DNA of 40,117 bases. Origin: Desulfobacterales bacterium. Lineage in GTDB: Bacteria > Desulfobacterota > Desulfobacteria > Desulfobacterales > JAHEIW01. The DNA lies in NCBI GenBank assembly GCA_030066985.1, contig JASJAN010000048.1, positions 1-40,117 on the forward strand, given 5' to 3'. Positions 16,307-24,218 of this stretch are shown in pieces (position 1 is the stretch's first letter; each line of letters begins with the position of its first letter). A model generated the notes under the pieces. It was not told the origin of the DNA and ran no database searches. It saw only the letters and a list, made by a program, of their open reading frames with translations. The position numbers and the translations under genes are program-made.

Positions 16307-18583
16307 GTGACCAAACCGCTTGTAGTTGTGGAATCGCCAACCAAAGTCAGAACGATTAAAAAGTATCTGGGTAAAAATTATAATGTAGCGGCAACTGTCG
16401 GCCACATTAAGGATCTGCCGAACAAAGAGATGGGGATCGATATCGAAAACGGTTTTAAACCCGAATACAAAAACATCCCCGGCAAACAAAAAGTCATCAA
16501 AGAATTAAAGCAAGCTGCCGGTGATGCGGATGATATATACTTGGCACCGGATCCGGATCGTGAAGGGGAAGCGATTGCATGGCATGCCTCAGAGGTGCTT
16601 AAAAAAAAGAATCGAAAATTTTATCGCGTTCTTTTTCACGAATTAACCAAAGATGCCATTAACAAAGCAATGGCATCACCTGAAGCGCTTGATCGACCCA
16701 AATATGAAGCCCAACAGGCACGCCGGATCCTCGATCGCCTCGTCGGGTACCATATCTCACCCTTGCTATGGCGCAAAGTCAAAGGCGGTTTGAGCGCCGG
16801 ACGCGTTCAATCCGTTGCCGTGCGCATCCTTTGCGAAAGAGAGCGCGCTATCCAGGCCTTTGAGCCACAGGAATATTGGTCGATCACCGCTCACCTTGAA
16901 GGTGAGTCCCCGCCACCGTTTACGGCCAAATTGGCCAAAAAAAATGATGACAAGATCAAAATACCCGATGAAGCCGCGGCCAACTCGATTTTAGAGCAGC
17001 TTGAAGGCGAGAAGTTCGTTGTCAAAAAAATAGCCGAAAAAACGATCCGCAAAAACCCGCTACCCCCGTTTACAACCAGCAAACTGCAACAGGATGCGAT
17101 ACGAAAACTGCGATTCTCCGCCAAAAAGACCATGCTGATTGCTCAGCAACTTTACGAAGGTATTGAGCTGGGCCCTGGCGAACCCGTGGGTCTGATTACG
17201 TATATGCGTACCGATTCAACCCGCATTGCCAAGGAGGCTGCTGATGAAGCCTTAAATGTTATCCGGGAAAAATTTGGTGCTGAATACGCAATGGATAAAC
17301 CGCGGTTTTTTAAAAACCGCCAAAAGGCACAAGATGCACATGAAGCCATCCGGCCAACGGCGGTCACGAACACGCCTGAAAAGATGGCCTCCTATCTGTC
17401 AAAGGATCAACTGGCTTTATATCGTCTCATTTGGCAACGGTTTGTCGCTTCACAGATGAAGCAAGCGCTGATTAACCAGGTTTCGGTAACCATCGCGGCC
17501 GGCCCGTATTCTTTTTCAGCCAGTGGGTCCACCATTAAATTCCCTGGCTTTATGGCGCTTTATATGTCGGTTGCGGATGAACGTGCCGAAAAAGACAAGA
17601 ATAAGAAACCAGTTTTGCCAGCACTGACAGAGGGCATGCGCTTAAAACTGCTGCAACTGGAGCCTAAGCAGCATTTTACCCAACCGCCGCCTAGATTCTC
17701 TGAAGCGTCTTTGGTAAAAGAGCTTGAGGAAAACGGGATTGGCCGCCCCAGTACGTATGCCAGCATTCTATCGACCATTCGCATAAAAGAATATGCTGAC
17801 CTGCACAACAGGTATTTTCGGCCGACTGAGCTCGGATTTATCGTCAACGATCTGCTGGTAGAAAATTTTCCGGATATCATTGATGTAGAATTTACCGCCC
17901 GCATGGAAGAAAATCTGGACCGTGTCGAATCTTCAGAGGTGGAGCTGGCCAAAATATTGGCCCAATTTTATGATCCTTTCAAGAAGGAACTGGATACGGC
18001 ATCTGAAGAAATGCTCAGCGTTAAAGGCGTGGGGCTGCCCACAGGGCTCAATTGCCCGGATTGCGGCAAACCGCTGAATATTAAAGTGGGTAAACACGGC
18101 CATTTTCTGGCTTGCAGCGGATATCCGGATTGCGACTACTCCAGGGATTACCTGCGAGATGAACGTGGAAACATCCAGACTATTGAAACCAATAGCGAAG
18201 AGGTTGTGGACAAGCAGTGCGATAAATGCGGAAACCCAATGGTGGTCAAACGGGGCCGCTATGGAGAATTTTTGGCCTGCAGCGCATATCCGGATTGCAA
18301 AAACACCCAGTCACTTAATTCCAATGGTGCCAACCAAAAAACCGGGATCAAGTGTCCTGAAGATAATTGTGAAGGGGAAATTGTTGAAAGACGTTCAAGA
18401 CGCGGCAAACTGTTTTACGGCTGTAGTCAGTTTCCCAAATGTGAATTTGCTACCTGGGACAAGCCGGTTGCCAAAACATGCCCGCAATGCGATGCCAAAA
18501 TATTACTTGAAAAAACCACCAAAAAAGAAGGCACTTTTCTAACTTGCCTATCCAAGGATTGCGACTATAAGGCCTATCTTTAA
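16307..18583 (+). CDS. topA: DNA topoisomerase I
   Basis: This 758-residue type IA topoisomerase relaxes negative supercoils. The TOPRIM domain (1-115) has VVVESPTKVRTIKKY and the acidic DPDREGEAI motif. The active-site tyrosine is Y299 in LITYMRTDSTR. Four C-terminal zinc-ribbon units follow: CPDCGKPLNI (~585), CDKCGNPMVV (~640), CPEDNCEGEI (~684) and CPQCDAKILL (~725). The start codon is GTG with AAGGAGA six bases upstream. It lies behind dprA as in many genomes. There is no clear terminator after it, so topA transcripts could enter the ilv leader region and meet the attenuator. Confidence 0.95.
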   Translation: MTKPLVVVESPTKVRTIKKYLGKNYNVAATVGHIKDLPNKEMGIDIENGFKPEYKNIPGKQKVIKELKQAAGDADDIYLAPDPDREGEAIAWHASEVLKKKNRKFYRVLFHELTKDAINKAMASPEALDRPKYEAQQARRILDRLVGYHISPLLWRKVKGGLSAGRVQSVAVRILCERERAIQAFEPQEYWSITAHLEGESPPPFTAKLAKKNDDKIKIPDEAAANSILEQLEGEKFVVKKIAEKTIRKNPLPPFTTSKLQQDAIRKLRFSAKKTMLIAQQLYEGIELGPGEPVGLITYMRTDSTRIAKEAADEALNVIREKFGAEYAMDKPRFFKNRQKAQDAHEAIRPTAVTNTPEKMASYLSKDQLALYRLIWQRFVASQMKQALINQVSVTIAAGPYSFSASGSTIKFPGFMALYMSVADERAEKDKNKKPVLPALTEGMRLKLLQLEPKQHFTQPPPRFSEASLVKELEENGIGRPSTYASILSTIRIKEYADLHNRYFRPTELGFIVNDLLVENFPDIIDVEFTARMEENLDRVESSEVELAKILAQFYDPFKKELDTASEEMLSVKGVGLPTGLNCPDCGKPLNIKVGKHGHFLACSGYPDCDYSRDYLRDERGNIQTIETNSEEVVDKQCDKCGNPMVVKRGRYGEFLACSAYPDCKNTQSLNSNGANQKTGIKCPEDNCEGEIVERRSRRGKLFYGCSQFPKCEFATWDKPVAKTCPQCDAKILLEKTTKKEGTFLTCLSKDCDYKAYL

Positions 18584-18589
18584 AAAGCC

Positions 18590-18624
18590 TTGACAATCCT
18601 ATGGCATCCTGCTACACAGTAGCA
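18590..18624 (+). promoter_or_regulatory. Candidate ilv operon promoter with overlapping palindrome
   Basis: The -35 box TTGACA (18590-18595) starts seven bases after the topA stop. TACACA (18613-18618), 17 bases further, is a candidate -10. A perfect inverted repeat, TGCTAC-ACA-GTAGCA (18610-18624), covers the -10 and could be an operator. Transcription would start near 18625, about 27 bases before the leader peptide ATG. Confidence 0.5.
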
Positions 18625-18651
18625 GCATAAACTTTATCATATCAAAAGACA

Positions 18652-18744
18652 ATGAACAACATCATCGCCATTAACAGCCTAATTAACCTTATTCTGGTAC
18701 TCGTCAGCGGCATTATTATTAGCTGCTGGGGAGCAAAGGGTTGA
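18652..18744 (+). CDS. ilv leader peptide (30 codons, rich in Ile/Leu/Val)
   Basis: The frame is ATG at 18652, 30 codons, stop TGA at 18742. Of 30 residues, 14 are branched-chain: eight Ile, four Leu and two Val, including the runs LINLILVLV and GIII. This enrichment, the position between promoter and terminator, and the placement of its stop codon inside the antiterminator strand match classical ribosome-mediated attenuation. Stalling of the ribosome at Ile/Leu/Val codons would report scarcity of the operon's own products. The ribosome binding site is weak (AAAAGA). The tail after the Ile run reads SCWGAKG. It is very unlikely to have a function beyond regulation. I did not recognise the peptide from any described leader. 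Confidence 0.82.
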   Translation: MNNIIAINSLINLILVLVSGIIISCWGAKG

Positions 18745-18814
18745 TAATGGCCTGATTCTGCTAAAATAGAAAAAACAAAAACCGTTATCAGCCAAAACTG
18801 ATAACGGTTTTTTT
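18668..18814 (+). promoter_or_regulatory. Transcription attenuator of the ilv operon (regions 1-4)
   Basis: Four segments can pair in the classical way. Region 1 (CCATTAACAGCC, 18668-18679, inside the leader peptide) pairs with region 2 (GGTTGATAATGG, 18739-18750) with one mismatch and one G-U pair. Region 2 pairs with region 3 (CCGTTATCAGCC, 18782-18793) over 12 positions with two G-U pairs, forming the antiterminator. Region 3 pairs with region 4 (CTGATAACGG, 18798-18807) in the terminator. The leader stop codon lies in region 2, so a ribosome that finishes the peptide hides region 2 and lets the terminator form. A ribosome stalled upstream at Ile/Leu/Val codons frees region 2 and blocks termination. 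Confidence 0.85.
18779..18814 (+). terminator. Intrinsic terminator of the ilv attenuator
   Basis: AAACCGTTATCAG (18779-18791) and CTGATAACGGTTT (18798-18810) form a perfect 13-bp stem with a 6-base loop (CCAAAA), followed by a run of T to 18814. This is the strongest intrinsic terminator in the window, and it ends about 70 bases before the ilvB start. Confidence 0.92.
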
Positions 18815-18886
18815 ATTGACTTCCTTGGTTTTAACCGCAAAAGGCTAAATACTGCTTTGGAACCATGAATTTAAAGGGGTAAAAAA

Positions 18887-20572
18887 ATGAAATTGACCGG
18901 TGCTCAAGTATTGATGGAAGTATTGAAAGAAGAGGGGGTCGACACCATCTTCGGATTCCCCGGAGGCGCTGTCATAGATATTTATGATGAACTGGATAAA
19001 ACCGATATCCGGCATATCCTTGTCAGGCATGAGCAGGGAGCAGTCCATGCAGCTGACGGTTATGCACGGGCCGGAAACAAGGTTGGGGTTTGCCTGGTAA
19101 CCTCCGGTCCGGGTGCAACCAACACGGTTACCGGAATTGCCTCAGCTTATATGGACTCAATCCCCATGGTTGTTTTAACAGGCCAGGTGCCGACTCAATT
19201 GATTGGCAATGATGCCTTCCAGGAAGTCGATATCGTGGGTATCACGCGTCCATGTACCAAACATAATTACCTCGTACCATCAGCCGAAGCATTTCCCCGA
19301 ATCGTTAAAGAAGCATTTTACCTGGCGCGCTCAGGCCGTCCAGGGCCTGTGTTGGTCGATATTCCCAAAGATGTGACCAAGACCGTAATTGATTATCAAC
19401 CCATTAAAGAGGTCCGGATGAAATCCTACAACCCGACCTACGAACCGAACATGAAACAGTTAAAAAAAGTGGTTGATCTCATCAACGCATCGCAGCGACC
19501 TGTTATTTTCGCAGGCGGTGGGGCTATCCTTTCTGGAGCGGCAGCCGAATTGACTCAATTTGCTCGCACCACCCGTATTCCGGTAACCACATCTCTGATG
19601 GGGCTGGGAACATTTCCCGGAACAGATCCGTTATGGCTTGGAATGATCGGTATGCACGGCACTTATCGCGCCAATATGAGTACCGGCGCCTGCGATCTTT
19701 TGATTTCAATCGGCGTCCGATTTGATGACCGCGTTACCGGAAAAACAGACGCATTTGCCGCACAGGCTAAAATTGTTCATATTGATATTGATCCCACCTC
19801 TATTCGCAAAAATATTCCGGTGACCATCCCAATTGTCGGGGACTGCAAAATCAGCCTGGAGCACCTCAATCAACTTGTCAAGGAAAGCGATCTAGGTGAG
19901 GTCGAACAGAATCGCCAGGAGTGGCTGGCCCAAATTGAAGAATGGAAAAACACCAAACCCCTGGCCTATAAGCAGGAAGATACCCTCAAACCACAGTTTG
20001 TGGTTGAAAAACTGTATGAGCTGACCAAAGGCGAAGCGATCATAACGACCGAAGTGGGCCAAAACCAGATGTGGGCAGCACAATATTATCATTTTGATCA
20101 GCCCAACCATTTTATTACTTCCGGCGGTCTTGGCTGCATGGGCTTCGGGCTGCCGGCAGCTATTGGCGCCCAAATGGCATGCCCGGATAAGTTGGTCATT
20201 GATATTGCCGGCGACGGCAGCATCCAGATGAACATTCAGGAAATGGCGACTGCCGTCCAAAGCGGCCTTCCGGTCAAAGTGGTCATTCTCAATAATGCCT
20301 ATCTCGGGATGGTGCGCCAATGGCAAGAGCTGTTTTACGGAAGGCGCTATGCGTGCACGGGCATGGATTGCGCACCTGATTTTGTCAAACTTGCCGAAGC
20401 GTATGGAGCAGTCGGATTAAGGGCAACAAAACCGCAGGAAGTCGAAACGGTGCTCAAGGAGGGCCTTTCAGTCCCCGGTCCGGTCATTATGGATTTTAAA
20501 GTCGATCGTGAAGAAAGTGTTTACCCCATGGTGCCCGCCGGTGCACCCATTACAGAGATGCTGCTGGTATAA
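18887..20572 (+). CDS. ilvB: Acetolactate synthase, large (catalytic) subunit
   Basis: This 561-residue ThDP-dependent enzyme condenses two pyruvates to acetolactate (valine/leucine) or pyruvate with 2-oxobutanoate (isoleucine). The N-terminal Pyr domain has FGFPGGAVIDIYDEL and the catalytic glutamate E49 (VRHEQGAVHAADGYAR). A central FAD-binding domain covers about 190-330. The C-terminal PP domain carries GDGSIQMNIQEMAT with NNAYLGMVRQWQ, the ThDP/Mg motif. AAAGGGG lies seven bases before the ATG. It is the first structural gene behind the attenuator and is followed after 94 bases by its regulatory subunit ilvN. Confidence 0.96.
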   Translation: MKLTGAQVLMEVLKEEGVDTIFGFPGGAVIDIYDELDKTDIRHILVRHEQGAVHAADGYARAGNKVGVCLVTSGPGATNTVTGIASAYMDSIPMVVLTGQVPTQLIGNDAFQEVDIVGITRPCTKHNYLVPSAEAFPRIVKEAFYLARSGRPGPVLVDIPKDVTKTVIDYQPIKEVRMKSYNPTYEPNMKQLKKVVDLINASQRPVIFAGGGAILSGAAAELTQFARTTRIPVTTSLMGLGTFPGTDPLWLGMIGMHGTYRANMSTGACDLLISIGVRFDDRVTGKTDAFAAQAKIVHIDIDPTSIRKNIPVTIPIVGDCKISLEHLNQLVKESDLGEVEQNRQEWLAQIEEWKNTKPLAYKQEDTLKPQFVVEKLYELTKGEAIITTEVGQNQMWAAQYYHFDQPNHFITSGGLGCMGFGLPAAIGAQMACPDKLVIDIAGDGSIQMNIQEMATAVQSGLPVKVVILNNAYLGMVRQWQELFYGRRYACTGMDCAPDFVKLAEAYGAVGLRATKPQEVETVLKEGLSVPGPVIMDFKVDREESVYPMVPAGAPITEMLLV

Positions 20573-20666
20573 GTTGGTTATTCGTTATTGGTTATTGGAA
20601 CAACAAATGACCGCTAGCGCTTAACTGCAGTTTAATAATGAATACAGCTCGATTAGGAACATAACG

Positions 20667-21155
20667 ATGGATGAAACCAAACATACCATGACAATGCTGG
20701 TCGATAATCAACCGGGGGTGCTGTCAAGAGTGGCCGGTCTTTTCAGTGGCAAGGGCTTTAATATCGAAAGCCTGTGTACGGCACCCACCATGGACCCACA
20801 GATTTCCAGAATTACAATTGTGACCAAGGCCAATCCGCCGGTGATCGAACAAATTGAGAAACAGCTCAGAAAGCTAATCAATGTCGTAAAGCTACGTGAT
20901 ATGACCGGCCCCAAAGCAGTCAAACGCGAAATGGCATTGATTTGCGTGAGGGCGAAACCGGATTTGCGAGCCGAAATTCTGCGAATTGTCGATATCTTTC
21001 GTTGCAAAGTAATTGATGTCGGCACAGAGCATTATATTATCGAGGTCACTGGAGATGAGGGCAAATTAAGAGCATTGATCAACCTGCTCAAACCAATGGG
21101 CATAAAAAAAATTGCACGCAGCGGAACATTGGCGCTGTATCGAGAACCCAAGTAG
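20667..21155 (+). CDS. ilvN: Acetolactate synthase, small (regulatory) subunit
   Basis: This 162-residue protein has an N-terminal ACT domain (about 6-80, MTMLVDNQPGVLSRVAGLFS, GKGFNIESLCTAPT) and a C-terminal ACT-like domain (MALICVRAKPDLRAEILRIV, VTGDEGKLRALINLLKPMGI). It binds valine or other branched-chain amino acids and confers feedback inhibition on IlvB. The length is standard for the short IlvN/IlvH type. AGGA lies eight bases before the ATG. The name ilvN is used because it partners the adjacent ilvB; ilvH would describe the same fold. Confidence 0.94.
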   Translation: MDETKHTMTMLVDNQPGVLSRVAGLFSGKGFNIESLCTAPTMDPQISRITIVTKANPPVIEQIEKQLRKLINVVKLRDMTGPKAVKREMALICVRAKPDLRAEILRIVDIFRCKVIDVGTEHYIIEVTGDEGKLRALINLLKPMGIKKIARSGTLALYREPK

Positions 21156-21228
21156 TTTTATAAATAAAAGGTTCGAATGAATCATTATTTAGAAGTATAA
21201 ATGCGTGACTGAAAAAAGGAGATGACGA

Positions 21229-22281
21229 ATGGCACAATTTAATTTTGGTGGAACCACAGAAGAAGTGATCACGGATGAGGAGTTTCCGCTGCAAAAAGCC
21301 CGTGAAGTTCTTGCCAATGATGTCGTAGCGGTATTGGGGTACGGTGTCCAGGGCCCCGGTCAGGCGTTGAACATGAGAGACAACGGGATTAATGTGATCG
21401 TCGGTCAGCGAGAAAACAGCAACTCCTGGGACCGGGCGGTGGCAGATGGTTTTGTAGCAGGCAAAACACTTTTTCCATTGACGGAAGCCGCAAAGCAAGC
21501 AACCGTTATTCAATACCTGCTGTCAGATGCCGGCCAAAAGGCCCTTTGGCCGCAGATAAAGGAATGCCTGGCAGACGGCAACATGCTTTATTTTTCGCAT
21601 GGTTTTTCAATTGTGTACCATGAACAAACCGGTGTGATTGCTCCGCCAAATGTGGATGTGGTTATGGTGGCGCCCAAAGGATCCGGACGGACTGTCAGGA
21701 GCAATTTTCTGGATGGCAGCGGTATTAACTCGAGTTTTGCCATTCATCAGGATTATACCGGCAATGCGCGGGAAAAAACCATTGCCCTCGGAATTGCGAT
21801 CGGCTCCGGTTACCTGTTCCCAACCACCTTTGCCAATGAAGTGTACAGCGATTTAACCGGCGAACGCGGAGTGCTGATCGGGTGCCTGTCAGGTGTTATG
21901 GAAGCCCAGTACGCGCTGTTACGCAAACATGGGCACAGCCCAAGTGAAGCATTCAATGAGACCGTCGAAGAATTAACCCAGAGCCTCATTCGTCTGGTGG
22001 CTGCAAACGGCATGGACTGGATGTTTGCCAGTTGCTCCACCACTGCTCAACGCGGGGCTTTGGACTGGGCACCGAAATTTCGTGATGCCGTCGCTCCGGT
22101 TTTTGATCAGCTGTATGATCGCGTCATATCCGGCGCAGAAACCAAACGGGTACTGGAAGCCAACAGTGCGCCAGACTATCGCGAAAAGCTCGATCAAGAA
22201 CTGGCAGCTATCAGAGACTCAGAGATGTGGCAGGCCGGTGCGGTGGTCCGCTCACTCAGACCCGAAAACCGCAGAAAATAA
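21229..22281 (+). CDS. ilvC: Ketol-acid reductoisomerase, GYGVQGPGQALN type
   Basis: This 350-residue enzyme converts acetolactate or acetohydroxybutyrate to the dihydroxy acid using NAD(P)H and Mg2+. The Rossmann motif reads GYGVQGPGQALNMRDNG instead of the GYGSQGHAHALN of common class I enzymes. The long segments SHGFSIVYHEQTG, VAPKGSGRTVRSNFL and SFAIHQDYTGNA belong to the subgroup best known from Bacteroidetes and fungal mitochondria. The C-terminal knotted domain has EVYSDLTGERG and FNETVEELTQS, with metal-binding acids. The end WQAGAVVRSLRPE is typical of this subgroup. AAAGGAG precedes the ATG by about nine bases. It is co-directional with ilvBN and directly abuts an inverted-repeat element. 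Confidence 0.94.
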   Translation: MAQFNFGGTTEEVITDEEFPLQKAREVLANDVVAVLGYGVQGPGQALNMRDNGINVIVGQRENSNSWDRAVADGFVAGKTLFPLTEAAKQATVIQYLLSDAGQKALWPQIKECLADGNMLYFSHGFSIVYHEQTGVIAPPNVDVVMVAPKGSGRTVRSNFLDGSGINSSFAIHQDYTGNAREKTIALGIAIGSGYLFPTTFANEVYSDLTGERGVLIGCLSGVMEAQYALLRKHGHSPSEAFNETVEELTQSLIRLVAANGMDWMFASCSTTAQRGALDWAPKFRDAVAPVFDQLYDRVISGAETKRVLEANSAPDYREKLDQELAAIRDSEMWQAGAVVRSLRPENRRK

Positions 22282-22284
22282 ATC

Positions 22285-22376
22285 GGGCGCAAGGCGCACG
22301 GCTTATGGCGCAAGGCAGTGGTTCAAAACCCGCAAATTTAAATCGTTCCTTTGCCTTGAGTCTGACGCCTTTGGTC
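22285..22376. repeat. Intergenic inverted-repeat element, GGCGCAAGG type
   Basis: The left arm starts four bases after the ilvC stop with GGGCGCAAGGCGCACGG and GGCGCAAGGCA. The right arm (about 22345-22376, TTGCCTTGAG, ACGCCTTTGG, CTTGAGCC) is an imperfect reverse complement. The same GGCGCAAGG words build the element at 33830-33930. It separates ilvC from cimA and could form a hairpin in the operon mRNA. Confidence 0.6.
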
Positions 22377-22404
22377 TTGAGCCATCATGTTTTGGAGAAC
22401 CCCA

Positions 22405-24024
22405 ATGGACCCGATCTTCTTGTACGATACCACTTTGAGAGATGGAACTCAGGGAGAAAACGTCACCTTTTCTGCAGAAGAAAAACTGAATATCGCCATG
22501 CGTCTGGATGATTTCGGCATTCATTACATTGAAGGCGGCTGGCCCGGCTCGAATCCCAGGGATGTTGCTTTCTTTGATTTGGCCAAAAGAGTCAATTTTA
22601 CACAGGCGCGACTGGCAGCCTTTGGTTCGACCCGCAAACCCGGTATCAGCCCGGGTGAAGACCCGAATCTCAACGCACTGTTAAAAACAGAAACGCCGAC
22701 GGTGACAGTTTTTGGTAAAAGCTGGGATCTGCATGTCGAACAAATAATGGGTAACACATTGTCGGAAAACCTGGCCATGATTAACGACAGCGTTGCATTT
22801 TTAAAACAGCATAATCGTGAAGTGGTCTATGATGCGGAGCATTTTTTCGACGGCTATAAGAACAATGAGGAATACGCCTTAAAATCCTTACAGGCGGCCT
22901 TAGACGGTGGCGCCGATTTTATTGTCTTATGTGATACCAACGGAGGAACGTTGCCTTATGAGTTGGAAAAAATCATAAATACATTGGGCGCAAAACTAAA
23001 AAACGACGGTGCCGATTCGTCTCAACATCAAGCCATTAAACTTGGAATCCACTGTCATAATGACTGCAATATGGCGGTGGCAAATTCGATAAGTGCCGTC
23101 CACCAAGGTGCCGTCATGGTCCACGGGACCATCAATGGTTATGGCGAAAGATGCGGCAATGCCGATTTAACGTCGATCATTCCAATTTTGGAAGTTAAAA
23201 TGGGGCGTGGGAGTATTTCGGCCGACAATCTAAAAAAACTTAAAAATCTTTCCCGCTATGTCAGTGACACGGCCAATCTGGTGCCGCTCAATTCGCGGCC
23301 ATTTGTCGGAAAGAGCGCTTTTGCGCATAAAGGCGGTATCCACGTCAGCGCCATAATGAAAACGCCGCGTGCTTATGAACACATGGATCCCGCAACTGTC
23401 GGCAACAAACGCCGGGTGCTGGTATCCGATCTTGCCGGTAAAAGCAACGTCGAATACAAGGCCAAAGAGCTGGGCGTCGAACTCGGCAAAAACGGGTTTG
23501 ATAGCCGCAAAATTGCCACTGAGGTCAAACAGCTAGAACAGGAGGGCTACCAATTTGATTCAGCGGATGGCTCATTTAAAATCCTTTTGGAAAAATTTAC
23601 CGATCAATTCCATCCGCATTTTGAGCTTGAATCTTTCCGGGTTACCATCGAAAAGGACAAAGACCAACCCTGCTCTGCGCACGCGACGATAAAAATCAGC
23701 GTCAACGGTAAAAAAGAAATTACAGCCGGTGAGGGATACGGGCCTGTCAGTGCCCTTGACAATGCATTAAGAAAAGCGCTGGATAAATTTTATCCCGATC
23801 TGGATACCATGCGCTTGGTCGATTTCAAGGTACGGGTCATTGATGGCACCCGCGGTACGGCCGCCAAGGTCCGCGTGCTAATCGAATCGAGAGATCAAAA
23901 CGAAATCTGGAGCACAATGGGCGTATCAGAAGACATTATTGAAGCCAGCTGGCAAGCGCTGGCGGACAGTTTTCAATTCAAACTCGCCAATGCGCAGCGG
24001 GCCCGAATCGAAAACTCAGTTTAA
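22405..24024 (+). CDS. cimA: (R)-citramalate synthase
   Basis: This 539-residue DRE-TIM metallolyase is predicted to condense pyruvate and acetyl-CoA to citramalate, giving 2-oxobutanoate for isoleucine without threonine. LYDTTLRDGTQGENVTFS is the metal/substrate motif of the CimA branch (GTQGENVTFS rather than GEQSPGASM of LeuA). IEGGWPGSNPRD, VLCDTNGGTLPYE and HCHNDCNMAVANSI follow. The C-terminal LeuA-type allosteric domain (about 405-530) is present. The start at 22405 is seven bases after GGAG; the ATG 18 bases upstream is in frame but lacks such a site. Its location between ilvC and leuA, with an Ile-rich leader upstream, supports the isoleucine role. Confidence 0.9.
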   Translation: MDPIFLYDTTLRDGTQGENVTFSAEEKLNIAMRLDDFGIHYIEGGWPGSNPRDVAFFDLAKRVNFTQARLAAFGSTRKPGISPGEDPNLNALLKTETPTVTVFGKSWDLHVEQIMGNTLSENLAMINDSVAFLKQHNREVVYDAEHFFDGYKNNEEYALKSLQAALDGGADFIVLCDTNGGTLPYELEKIINTLGAKLKNDGADSSQHQAIKLGIHCHNDCNMAVANSISAVHQGAVMVHGTINGYGERCGNADLTSIIPILEVKMGRGSISADNLKKLKNLSRYVSDTANLVPLNSRPFVGKSAFAHKGGIHVSAIMKTPRAYEHMDPATVGNKRRVLVSDLAGKSNVEYKAKELGVELGKNGFDSRKIATEVKQLEQEGYQFDSADGSFKILLEKFTDQFHPHFELESFRVTIEKDKDQPCSAHATIKISVNGKKEITAGEGYGPVSALDNALRKALDKFYPDLDTMRLVDFKVRVIDGTRGTAAKVRVLIESRDQNEIWSTMGVSEDIIEASWQALADSFQFKLANAQRARIENSV

Positions 24025-24044
24025 ATCCGAAAAGGAGACTTCAA

Positions 24045-24134
24045 TTGAAAACAATGAAAGGAATCAATGCCGCAGGCCAACCCATGGTTGCGTACCTGCG
24101 GCCGATGCTCCCTGCGTTTGGGATAAAGCGTTAA
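24045..24134 (+). promoter_or_regulatory. Possible leuA leader: short reading frame over a strong hairpin
   Basis: An AAAGGAG at 24031-24037 lies seven bases before a TTG (24045) opening a 29-codon frame with stop TAA at 24132. Inside it GCCGCAGG (24069-24076) pairs with CCTGCGGC (24095-24102), and CAACC (24078-24082) pairs with GGTTG (24086-24090) in the same stem. The peptide is not rich in leucine, so this is not a copy of the ilv attenuator. It could be a translational or processing element between cimA and leuA, or a decayed remnant. Confidence 0.35.
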
Positions 24135-24218
24135 GTGGTCAAGCAACCAAAGTGACTGCGCGATATGCCATAGGAATAACTATTTAACAAATGATTAAGC
24201 CACAGGGAGTAACAAAAA

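Noticed and set aside
22387-22404. Upstream ATG for cimA
   Set aside because: The ATG at 22405 is ideally spaced from GGAG and begins directly with the conserved IFLYDTTLRDG segment.
24045-24134. Leucine attenuator leader peptide for leuA
   Set aside because: The 29-codon frame has no leucine run and the hairpin has no U-tract, so the classical attenuation model does not apply.
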